The position numbers and the translations under genes are program-made. DNA of 56,622 bases from an uncultured bacterium. Its GTDB lineage: Bacteria; Bacillota; Clostridia; Oscillospirales; Oscillospiraceae. The stretch lies in NCBI GenBank assembly GCA_949840775.1, contig CATKXO010000017.1:1-56622 (forward strand), read 5' to 3'. The notes below the pieces were generated by a model that did not search any database, was not told where the DNA came from, and was given only the letters and a program-made list of their open reading frames with translations. Shown here piece after piece: positions 49,717-56,622 of the stretch; the stretch's first letter is position 1; each line of letters opens with the position of its first letter.

Positions 49717-50997
49717 ATGGAAAAGCTGCAATTTGCCCGGGTCGGGGAGACCATGTACCACGAAAAGCTGGAAAACGGCCTGAATGTCTTTGTCTTCCCC
49801 AAGCCCGAGTTTCAGAAGGGCTATGCCTTTTTTGCCACCAACTACGGCGGCATGGATATGCGCTTCTGCCTGGATGGAGAGTGGCACAATACCCCCGCCG
49901 GCGTGGCCCACTACCTAGAGCACAAGATGTTCGACACGGAGGAGGGCAACGCCCTCCAGGACCTGGCCGCCAACGGGGCCAGTCCCAACGCCTTTACCAG
50001 CAACGCCATCACCGGCTACTACTTCGACTCCACTGAGAAGTTTGAGGATAACCTGCGCATCCTGCTGTCCTTTGTCTCCGTCCCCTGGTTCACCAAGGAG
50101 AGCGTGGATAAGGAGCAGGGCATCATCGGCCAGGAGATCGGCATGATCGAGGACGACCCGGACTGGAAGGTGTTCATGAATCTGATGGCCGCTCTGTACA
50201 AAAATCACCCCGTCCGGGTGAGCGTGGCGGGGAGCGTGGAGTCCATCTCCCACATCACTGCCGACACCCTGTACGCCTGCCACAAGGCCTTCTATGATCC
50301 GGCCAATATGGTGCTGTGCGTGGCCGGTCCGGTGGACCCGGACCGCATCTGTGAGGTGGCCCGGGAGATTCTTCCCAAGGAGGCCGGGCCCATCGCCGTC
50401 AAGGATTACGGCGAGAAGGAGGGCCCCGAGGCGGCTCAGGCTCTGGTGGAGGAGCGGATGGAGGTGTCCGCGCCCCTGTTCCAGCTGGGCTATAAGGGAG
50501 ACGCCCCGATCAACGGAGAGGAGCGCCTGCGGCAGCAGCTGGTGGGTGAGCTGGCCCTGGAGGTGCTGCTGGGCAGCTCCACCTCCCTGTATGCCAAGCT
50601 GTATCGGGAGGGGCTGATTAACCAGGAGTTCTCCTACGGCTACGAGTGCTATCCCGGGTGTGCCTTCCTGGCGGCCGGGGGCGAGTCCAAGGACCCGGAG
50701 GCCGTCCGCATGGCGGTGGCGGACGAGGCCGCACGTATTGGCCGGGAGGGCGTGGACCCGAAGCTGTGGGAGCGGGTGAAAAAGGGGGTCTACGGCAACA
50801 AGGTCCGTGGGCTGAACTCCTTTGAAAACCTGTGCATCGGCCAGGCCCAGGCCTTCTTTGCAGGCAGCAACTTTCTGCGCTTCGCTGAGGTCTTCGACAC
50901 GATCACCAAAAAAGAGGCGGAGGAGCTGATTGAGAACTGGGTGAGGCCGGAGCGCACCGCTCTGTCGGTGGTCCGGGCCAAGGAGGAAGGGCAGTGA
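49717..50997 (+). CDS. ymfH: M16 zinc peptidase YmfH
   Basis: 426 residues. GVAHYLEHKMF contains the inverted zinc motif HxxEH, with the distal Glu in EQGIIGQEIGMIEDDP. It is the catalytic half of the YmfF/YmfH heterodimer. LINQEFSYGYECYPGCAF is typical of M16B proteins. The stop overlaps the lgt GTG start (GTGA). Confidence 0.92.
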   Translation: MEKLQFARVGETMYHEKLENGLNVFVFPKPEFQKGYAFFATNYGGMDMRFCLDGEWHNTPAGVAHYLEHKMFDTEEGNALQDLAANGASPNAFTSNAITGYYFDSTEKFEDNLRILLSFVSVPWFTKESVDKEQGIIGQEIGMIEDDPDWKVFMNLMAALYKNHPVRVSVAGSVESISHITADTLYACHKAFYDPANMVLCVAGPVDPDRICEVAREILPKEAGPIAVKDYGEKEGPEAAQALVEERMEVSAPLFQLGYKGDAPINGEERLRQQLVGELALEVLLGSSTSLYAKLYREGLINQEFSYGYECYPGCAFLAAGGESKDPEAVRMAVADEAARIGREGVDPKLWERVKKGVYGNKVRGLNSFENLCIGQAQAFFAGSNFLRFAEVFDTITKKEAEELIENWVRPERTALSVVRAKEEGQ

Positions 50998-51956
50998 TCA
51001 ATACGGTATCCTTCCCCGGCCTGGGGCTGGAGTTTACCCTGAACCGGGTGGCCTTTACCATCCCGGTTCTGGACCGGCCCGTCTACTGGTACGGGGTTAT
51101 CATCACCTGCGGCCTGATTCTGGCGGTGTACTTGTGCATCCGCTGGGGCAGGCGGTTTGGAATCAGCGAGGACAACATCATCGACATGATGCTCTTCGCT
51201 GTTCCCGCCGCCCTGATCGCCGTCCGGGTGTATTATGTGGTGTTCAACCTGGACCTCTACCGCCGGGCGGACGGCTCTCTGGACTGGAGCGCCATCCTCA
51301 GCTACAGTGACGGGGGACTGGCCATCTATGGGGCGATTATCTCCTCGGCCATTGTGCTGCTGCTGTTCTGCCGGGCCAAAAAGCTCAGCTTTTTGGCCTA
51401 TGCCGACCTGGGCGTCCATGGCCTGTTTATCGGCCAGCTCATCGGACGGTGGGGGAACTTTATGAATGTGGAGGCCTACGGTGTTGTCACCGACCTGCCC
51501 TGGCGGATGTGTTCCCAGTCCATCGCCGATGAGCTGTGGGCCAAAGGGCTGCTGGAGTCTAACCTGGCCTATGAGTCCATTTTGAATGGGAGGCTGGGGG
51601 TACATCCCACCTTTTTCTATGAGTCGGCCTGGAATTTTGTGGGGCTGATTATCGTCTATTTTATAGGAAAAAAGCGGAAATTTGACGGACAGTGCTTTCT
51701 GTTTTACTTCTTCTGGTACGGTCTGGGCCGGGCCTGGATCGAGGGCCTGCGCACCGACAGCCTGTACCTCTTTGGATGGGAGCTGTTTGGTGCGCCCATC
51801 CGGGTGTCCCAGCTCTTCGCCGCCCTCACCTGCGTGATTGCGGGAGGGGCGCTGGTGTGGGCGCTGTGGAAGTACCGGGGAAAGAAACCGGAGCTCTTTG
51901 TGGAAAAACTGGCCGCTCAGAGGGCTGCCGAAGAAGAGACAGGCAAGGAGGAATGA
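50994..51956 (+). CDS. lgt: Phosphatidylglycerol-prolipoprotein diacylglyceryl transferase
   Basis: GTG start in a four-base overlap with ymfH. 320 residues, seven membrane helices. DGGLAIYGAIISS and the Lgt signature GQLIGRWGNFMNVEAYG (catalytic Arg) are intact, with HPTFFYESAWN and YFFWYGLGRAWIEGLRTDSLY. It adds diacylglycerol to the lipobox Cys of lipoproteins such as the three encoded in this window. Confidence 0.97.
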   Translation: MINTVSFPGLGLEFTLNRVAFTIPVLDRPVYWYGVIITCGLILAVYLCIRWGRRFGISEDNIIDMMLFAVPAALIAVRVYYVVFNLDLYRRADGSLDWSAILSYSDGGLAIYGAIISSAIVLLLFCRAKKLSFLAYADLGVHGLFIGQLIGRWGNFMNVEAYGVVTDLPWRMCSQSIADELWAKGLLESNLAYESILNGRLGVHPTFFYESAWNFVGLIIVYFIGKKRKFDGQCFLFYFFWYGLGRAWIEGLRTDSLYLFGWELFGAPIRVSQLFAALTCVIAGGALVWALWKYRGKKPELFVEKLAAQRAAEEETGKEE

Positions 51957-51959
51957 GCC

Positions 51960-52805
51960 ATGGCGGCTGTGGTGATGGACGGAAAGGCCCTTGCGGCCAA
52001 AATCAAGGAGGAGGTCCGCCTCCGGGTGGAGGGAATGGGGCGCAAGCCCGGTCTGGCTGTGGTACTGGTGGGGGAGGACCCCGCCGCCCTGTCCTATGAG
52101 GCGGGCAAGCGCAGGGACTGCCAGCAGTGCGGCATCTACTACGATACCTTCCGCCTGCCGGAAAGTACCACCCAGGAGGAGCTGCTGGATGTGATCCGGC
52201 TCCTCAACAGCCGGGAGGATATCGACGGCATCCTGCTTCTGCTCCCCTTGCCCAAGCATCTGGACGGGCGGGAGGCGGCGCTGGCCATTTGCCCCGGCAA
52301 GGATGTGGACTGCGTCCACCCCGTCACGATGGGGGATCTGGTGCTGGGGATGGACTCCTTCCGTCCCTGTACCCCGGCGGGGGTGATGCGCCTGCTGGAG
52401 GAGTACCGCATCGACCCGGCGGGGAAGCGGTGCGTGGTGGTGGGCCGGTCCAACATCGTGGGAAAGCCCCAGGCTATGCTGCTGCTCCAGAATCACGGCA
52501 CCGTCACCATCTGCCACACCAAAACCCCGGATCTGGGGGAAGAGTGCCGCCGGGCGGACATCCTGGTCTGCGCTGCCGGCCGTCCCGGGCTGATTACCGC
52601 CGGCATGGTGAAGGAAGGCGCGGTGGTCATCGATGTGTCCATCAATCAGGATGACCAGGGGAGGCTGTGTGGTGATGTGGACTACGATTCCGCAGCGGAA
52701 AAGGCCGGATATATTACCCCTGTCCCCGGTGGGACTGGGCCGGTCACCCGGGCGATTTTGATGGAGAATACCCTGACCGCCGCCCTGCTGCATGGAAAAA
52801 GATGA
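51960..52805 (+). CDS. folD: Bifunctional methylenetetrahydrofolate dehydrogenase/cyclohydrolase FolD
   Basis: 281 residues. The catalytic Tyr and Lys lie in SYEAGKRRDCQQCGI. The site usually GILVQLPLP reads GILLLLPLP, so the conserved Gln is Leu94. KDVDCVHP supplies the Asp. The NAD(P) site is VVVGRSNIVGKP with CHTKTPDLGEECRRADILVCAAGRPG, and PGGTGPVTRAILMENT closes the family pattern. It interconverts C1-folate units in the cytosol. Four bases separate it from lgt. Confidence 0.95.
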   Translation: MAAVVMDGKALAAKIKEEVRLRVEGMGRKPGLAVVLVGEDPAALSYEAGKRRDCQQCGIYYDTFRLPESTTQEELLDVIRLLNSREDIDGILLLLPLPKHLDGREAALAICPGKDVDCVHPVTMGDLVLGMDSFRPCTPAGVMRLLEEYRIDPAGKRCVVVGRSNIVGKPQAMLLLQNHGTVTICHTKTPDLGEECRRADILVCAAGRPGLITAGMVKEGAVVIDVSINQDDQGRLCGDVDYDSAAEKAGYITPVPGGTGPVTRAILMENTLTAALLHGKR

Positions 52806-52944
52806 AAATACGGCTCTGTCACTTGTGCATTGGGGTTCCAATAACAAATAGTAAGCCTTATTGTTTATAGTTTAGTGGAGAGCACTCTTATTTTATCCCA
52901 ATATATTTCATGCAAACTACAATAAGAGACTTTAATATTATAAG

Positions 52945-53380
52945 GAAAAGACGGTGGATATATACCTGTATCGAGAATATGGGTATGCGCCGCGGGGCCA
53001 GCGAGTGTTTGGACAAGTTCGTGGTCGAAAGTATCAGCGCTGCGGCATTGTCGCCGCTCAAACAGGCAGCAGGATTCTTGCACCGTTTCAGTACAACGGA
53101 ACGATGGACAGCAGGCTTTTTGAATTCTGGGTTTCCAACCAGCTTCTGCCTTCTCTGGAACAGGGAACCGTGATTGTAATGGACAATGCTTCGTTCCATT
53201 CCAAAAAGCGGCTGCTTTTTGCTACCCAAAATGCTGGATGCAGGCTGCTGTTTCTTCCTCCGTACTCCACGGAACTCAATCCCATTGAAAAATTCTGGGC
53301 TTGGCTAAAGCGGTTTTTGAGAAAAATACTTCCTTCTGCTCCTTCCTTTGATGACGCCCTTTGCACCGCTTTTCAACTGT
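52945..53380 (+). pseudogene. IS630-family transposase fragment 1 (C-terminal DDE part)
   Basis: The coding frame has no N-terminal DNA-binding domain. It opens at about IYLYREYGYAPRGQ and contains VIVMDNASFHSKKRLL (catalytic Asp) and LPPYSTELNPIEKFWAWLKRFLR (catalytic Glu), typical DDE_3 motifs. It stops where a second, different transposase begins. It starts about 140 bases after folD and marks the edge of the right island. Confidence 0.8.
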
Positions 53381-53614
53381 GGTGACTATATCATTCTACT
53401 TTGCTGTGACGGTGCCGCATGGCATAAGTCCAGCACCCTCTGCATTCCGGAAAACATACGCCTGTTTTTTATTCCATCAAATACGCCGGAGATAAATCCA
53501 ATTGAACAGATATGGAAAGAGTTGCAACGACGCAGGTTCAGAAATGAAATGTCCATTAAGCTTTTTGTCAAGAGAAACTTTTTTAAGGATGGGAAGGCTC
53601 CCGTGGACGGTTAG
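53380..53614 (+). pseudogene. IS630-family transposase fragment 2 (different element)
   Basis: GDYIILLCCDGAAWHKSSTL and IPSNTPEINPIEQIWKELQRRRFRNE repeat the same two catalytic motifs as the previous fragment but with different sequence, so this is the tail of another IS630 relative fused at about 53380. The first half of its domain is absent. Confidence 0.75.
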
Positions 53615-55104
53615 AAGCCATTTTCGGGGGTAGGTGTATAAAATGACTGTTTCCAGTTGATTAATTTTTTTGCTTCAAACGTCAACAAGGCCTCATCAAT
53701 TGTAGATACGCTGTAGTCCTTACGGTTATAATACATTGACCAGCAATATGCTAAGTTACTTATATCGGTATCCCTGCATTCATAGTTGGCCAGCTTTAAA
53801 TGTGATGCAGCCAAGGTTATCACATGGAAAGAACCTCGATAGGCATTTTCAGCAATTAGCTCATGGAGTGAATGATTTCTGAATTTATTGCCATTGCCAA
53901 AAAAGCCCAATTCGTGCAATTGATATTCTGCAGAGTGCAAGCTATGTCCCACCCAAAATTTTTCCAGACCATAGTGAGACATCTCATCGAGTAAAGTTGC
54001 TGTGCTGCGTTCTTTATCCCCGGAAAGATATGCTCCAAATAAATCCAAATATCGATCACCCGACTTGCCATGAATATAAATGCTGATCAGATAATCTGTA
54101 AGCGCCATTTGCTGTTCCCATAAGTTTGTGTTGTCACGCTTTAACTGTGCATCCAATTCGCTATAAGTTATTTCATTCTCCTTCTTCTCATAAAATTCTT
54201 GATCTATATTGAGATGTTCAATTAAACTGTAAAGCTGGCTGTCACTCATATGTCTATTTGCCAAGTATTGCTCCACATATTTTCTTTCTCCACAACAAAC
54301 TAGATAAACTTGCCAAGTATAATCCGAACTGAATATAGTATCTTCGATACCCTCGTGAGACCTCATATATAATAGCATTTGATAAATTAAACTGTCATCA
54401 CCGACCAGATTATTTCTTGTAGCAATCTGAAAAAGTAATGCGAACGAGTAATATTCATATATATCAAATATTCCAGCCCTGCCCTCCAATAACCTTTGTA
54501 ATTGTACATATAGGCTGGTTATGGAGTTATAGTCTCTTGTTGAAAGCATAAGCTCAGTAAAGGAATTAGCATTTGAATATTTTTTTAGCATCTTCAAATA
54601 AAATTCCTCATCAAATTCGAAGGAGTCCATCCTTGCCATATATTCAATCGAACCGCTAAGCAGGCTCTCCCTAATCACTGCTACTGTCTTTGCTTGTCTC
54701 TGCGCAAAGGTCTCAATTTTTGTCCGTAAATATGTGTTAAAACTGTCGTGAATAAGTGAAATGCGGTTTCGTATTATCTTAAATAAATACGGATGCCTTT
54801 TAACAAATTCACATATAACCTCGTACATTTCCGGCTCTGCAAAAAAGCCTTCTAATTCTTTGAGTGTAAAGAAACAATTGCCCGATGCAAGAATACTAAT
54901 AGCAGAACTTGGCTTTTCATCATTTACAAAAAGCGTCTCATAGTAATCATTTATCTCAGAAACGGGCGTTGTCAGACTGACTTTTTGATTTACTATAAAG
55001 ATTTTGTAATTTCCAGCCCTAACCTTATGTAACTCGGCAAATGGTGGCAAAGCCTTGATTTTCAGGCGTTTCCGCCATTTGCCGTTTGGGAGAGTTATTC
55101 GCAT
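53611..55104 (-). CDS. C-terminal part of a STAND/NACHT-like ATPase, 5' end probably lost
   Basis: 497 residues as read, clearly AT-richer than the core. The region SSAISILASGNCFFTLKELEGFFAEPEMYEVICEFVKRHPYLFKIIRNRISLIHDSFNTYLRTKI resembles the winged-helix and LIHDSF segment that follows the NTPase in STAND proteins. The rest (about 130-497) is helical and repeat-like (TPR/HEAT-like sensor type). No Walker A is present. The first about 25 residues are encoded by the inverted-repeat end of the neighbouring integrative element, so the true N-terminus was probably displaced. STAND proteins are often phage sensors. The function here is inference. Confidence 0.5.
   Translation of the reverse strand: MRITLPNGKWRKRLKIKALPPFAELHKVRAGNYKIFIVNQKVSLTTPVSEINDYYETLFVNDEKPSSAISILASGNCFFTLKELEGFFAEPEMYEVICEFVKRHPYLFKIIRNRISLIHDSFNTYLRTKIETFAQRQAKTVAVIRESLLSGSIEYMARMDSFEFDEEFYLKMLKKYSNANSFTELMLSTRDYNSITSLYVQLQRLLEGRAGIFDIYEYYSFALLFQIATRNNLVGDDSLIYQMLLYMRSHEGIEDTIFSSDYTWQVYLVCCGERKYVEQYLANRHMSDSQLYSLIEHLNIDQEFYEKKENEITYSELDAQLKRDNTNLWEQQMALTDYLISIYIHGKSGDRYLDLFGAYLSGDKERSTATLLDEMSHYGLEKFWVGHSLHSAEYQLHELGFFGNGNKFRNHSLHELIAENAYRGSFHVITLAASHLKLANYECRDTDISNLAYCWSMYYNRKDYSVSTIDEALLTFEAKKLINWKQSFYTPTPENGF
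55035..55084. repeat. Inverted repeat at the end of the Tn916-type element (att region candidate)
   Basis: CGGCAAATGG (55035-55044) and CCATTTGCCG (55075-55084) are exact inverse copies and extend imperfectly inward (GTGGCAAA with TTTCCGCC). They lie just beyond int, where Tn916-like elements have their right attachment end and Int/Xis arm sites. Confidence 0.5.
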
Positions 55105-55150
55105 ATCTCGGCGTATCCCGGCGTGACTTTGCGCTGAAACGTAGTACGGA

Positions 55151-55187
55151 AGTAGTAAAAGCGGCCTGCCGCTTTCTTTTTACTACT
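55151..55187 (-). terminator. Terminator after the integrase gene
   Basis: AGTAGTAAAAGCGGC, CT, GCCGCT, TTCTTT and TTACTACT form a bulged hairpin 11 bases after the int stop. Confidence 0.55.
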
Positions 55188-55197
55188 TTACTACTCA

Positions 55198-56385
55198 CTA
55201 CGCGGCCAGCCGCTCCATCTCCGCCTTTACGGAACAGGCGTCAACATGGGTGTAATAGTCCAGCGTCATGGTGATGTTGGCGTGGCCCATGATGTACTGC
55301 AACGCCTTGGGGTTCATACCGGCGTTTGCCATGCGGGTACAGAACGTGTGCTGGAGGGAGTGGGGGGTGATGTTGGGCAACTGCTCCTTGTGCTGCTTGT
55401 TGTACTTCTTCACAAGGCCCTTAATCATGGCATTGTAATTGGCCCCCACCCTCGGCGTCCCGTCCTTTTTGAGAAACAGGAAGTTGGTGTACCCGTCCAC
55501 TGTAATGGTGGCTTTCTTCCCCCGGTTCTTCACTACACGCTTCAACGCCCGATAGACCGGCTCACTCATGGGGATTTCCCGGTAGCCGTTCTTGGTCTTG
55601 GGCGTTTCGATGTAGTAGCCGTTCTCGCTGTCCCGCAAAAGCTGGTGGTCTACCCGGATCAACCGGTTCCTAAAGTCAAGGTTCGTGGTCAGCCCGCAGA
55701 ACTCGGAAATGCGAAGCCCGGTTCCCAGCAGGATGATAAGCTCGTCGGCGTATTTCTGATATACCGGGTCATTCTGTGCGAAGTCGATCAGGCTTACCTC
55801 CTGTTCCGGCGTCAGCACGGTTTTCTCGCCCCTGTCGTCCTCCAGGACTTTGTTCAGGGCAAAGCTGAACGGGTTCTTGCGAATACAATCGTCCTCGATG
55901 GCGATGAAGAACGCGGCCCGGAGGGAACGTTTGTAGTTGCTGATGGACTGGAAGCTAAAGCCCTTTTCCCTCATGCGGATGGCCCACTCCTTGGCGTCGG
56001 AGGGCTTCACCGCGTCGATGCTTTTCCCGCCGAGAGGGTCGTCCCGAAGGAGGCCCATCAGGTACTCCCGCTGTTTCTTGGTGCCCCGCTTCACATCCGC
56101 CCGCTGGCTGTTCTGCTTGGCGTAGAGCTGGCAGACGGTCATTTTTTTGCCCACGGTGTCGATGCCGTCCGCAATATCCCGGTTGATCTCCTTTTCTTTC
56201 TCCCGCAGGGAAATGTCGTCCCGCTTGCCAGCTGGGGTCTTGTCCGTGGATACCAACTTCCAGGCATAGACGAATTGGGGCTTGCCGGTGCTGTCCGTGT
56301 ACTTGTATGCGTATCTCCCGTCTTTTCGTTGGCTCTCTCCAGTTCTTAAAATGCGGCCTTTATTGTCACGTCGTTTCTCCGCCAT
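55198..56385 (-). CDS. int: Tyrosine recombinase of Tn916/Tn1549 type, catalytic Arg replaced by Gln
   Basis: Start set at ATG 56385 (MAEKRRDNKGRILRTGES) by AAAGGAGTTTTACC. 395 residues: Tn916-type arm-binding domain (GRYAYKYTDSTGKPQFVYAWKL), SAM-like core-binding domain (about 95-190), catalytic domain with box I GTGLRISEFCGLT (Arg), Lys in ETPKTKNGYREIP, ITPHSLQHTFCTR, GHANITMTLDYYTHV (nucleophile Tyr). The HxLRH motif reads HSLQH: the second catalytic Arg is Gln (codon CAG, 55353-55351). Family members integrate and excise conjugative transposons. This copy is probably impaired. Confidence 0.93.
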   Translation of the reverse strand: MAEKRRDNKGRILRTGESQRKDGRYAYKYTDSTGKPQFVYAWKLVSTDKTPAGKRDDISLREKEKEINRDIADGIDTVGKKMTVCQLYAKQNSQRADVKRGTKKQREYLMGLLRDDPLGGKSIDAVKPSDAKEWAIRMREKGFSFQSISNYKRSLRAAFFIAIEDDCIRKNPFSFALNKVLEDDRGEKTVLTPEQEVSLIDFAQNDPVYQKYADELIILLGTGLRISEFCGLTTNLDFRNRLIRVDHQLLRDSENGYYIETPKTKNGYREIPMSEPVYRALKRVVKNRGKKATITVDGYTNFLFLKKDGTPRVGANYNAMIKGLVKKYNKQHKEQLPNITPHSLQHTFCTRMANAGMNPKALQYIMGHANITMTLDYYTHVDACSVKAEMERLAA

Positions 56386-56472
56386 TGGTAAAACTCCTTT
56401 CCAAAACTGGAACGAGCCTTGATACGACTTGACCATATTCTATCATATTTCCGGCTCAATACAAATCTGCGA

Positions 56473-56622
56473 TTAGATCACATCCAGGGAGTCAATGACT
56501 TTTTCAAACTGCCTGCGCTTGATCTGGATACGGTTGCCGTTCATTATCAGCCAGTTGGCGTCCGGGTTTTCCTCTGCCAGTTTCCGCAGCTTCTTTTCCC
56601 CGATGCGGAAATACTTGGCCGC
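56473..56622 (-). CDS. xis: Excisionase (Tn916 Xis-like), C-terminal part; 5' end outside window
   Basis: The last 49 residues are visible: [20 protein letters not shown], then [29 protein letters not shown] and stop. This is the end of the small winged-helix excisionase that precedes int in Tn916/Tn1549-like elements. Xis bends the element ends and directs excision. Confidence 0.85.
   Translation of the reverse strand, partial: AAKYFRIGEKKLRKLAEENPDANWLIMNGNRIQIKRRQFEKVIDSLDVI

Noticed and set aside
1-56622. CRISPR array
   Set aside because: No regularly spaced direct repeats with unique spacers; the only regular tandem repeats are the coding Sel1 units.

Overview
The window looks like the chromosome of a GC-rich Clostridia member of the Oscillospiraceae type (Flavonifractor/Lawsonibacter/Intestinimonas-like). 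The evidence is the dgt-dnaG-rpoD order, the ylxM-ffh-rpsP-khpA-rimM order, a LtaS-like sulfatase, AGCS and NhaC transporters, strong ribosome binding sites, and Gram-positive style lipoproteins. The species call is inference. A conserved core (about 17.5-52.8 kb) is flanked by two mobile islands.

Left island (1-17.5 kb). Bases 1-1920 hold the end of a helicase-nuclease gene and a truncated DUF262 gene, a defence-like pair. From 1920 to 14861 lies a degenerate, composite prophage. Its early operon is on the minus strand and starts at a strong promoter near 12.45 kb: amidoligase, gamma-glutamylcyclotransferase-like protein, zinc ribbon, hypotheticals, Sak4-like ATPase, PD-(D/E)XK nuclease, NinB-like protein, SSB and replisome organiser. 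This operon is split by a 2.9 kb plus-strand block of P2-like tail genes (X fragment, hicBA, D, V, U, W fragment), cut off at both ends. Two small XRE regulators and a large serine recombinase close the prophage. Next come a lipoprotein gene, an upstream strongly folded RNA with its own promoter and terminator, and a roughly 620-base array of perfect hairpins that ends beside tRNA-Ala(CGC).

Core (17.5-52.8 kb). Here are an NhaC antiporter; dgt, dnaG and rpoD; a 1111-residue Sel1-repeat protein; rnc, acpP and an AGCS symporter; an LRR lipoprotein; a polar amino acid ABC transporter; a LtaS-like enzyme; an AI-2E transporter; the SRP/S16/KhpA/RimM operon; a 2391-residue cyclic-glucan-synthase-like protein; a methyltransferase; and ymfF-ymfH-lgt-folD. 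An intergenic palindromic repeat beginning GTAGGGGC recurs at five places, once inside a coding sequence.

Right island (52.8 kb to the end). Two fused fragments of different IS630-type transposases are followed by an AT-rich gene resembling the C-terminal part of a STAND/NACHT ATPase. This abuts the end of a Tn916/Tn1549-type element (int, partial xis) that runs off the window. The integrase has Gln where the second catalytic Arg is expected.

The most unusual items are the unassigned structured RNA at 16.26-16.47 kb, the hairpin array at 16.8-17.4 kb, the 108-residue super-repeat of the Sel1 protein, the dispersed palindrome, the phage amidoligase cassette, and the prophage junctions.
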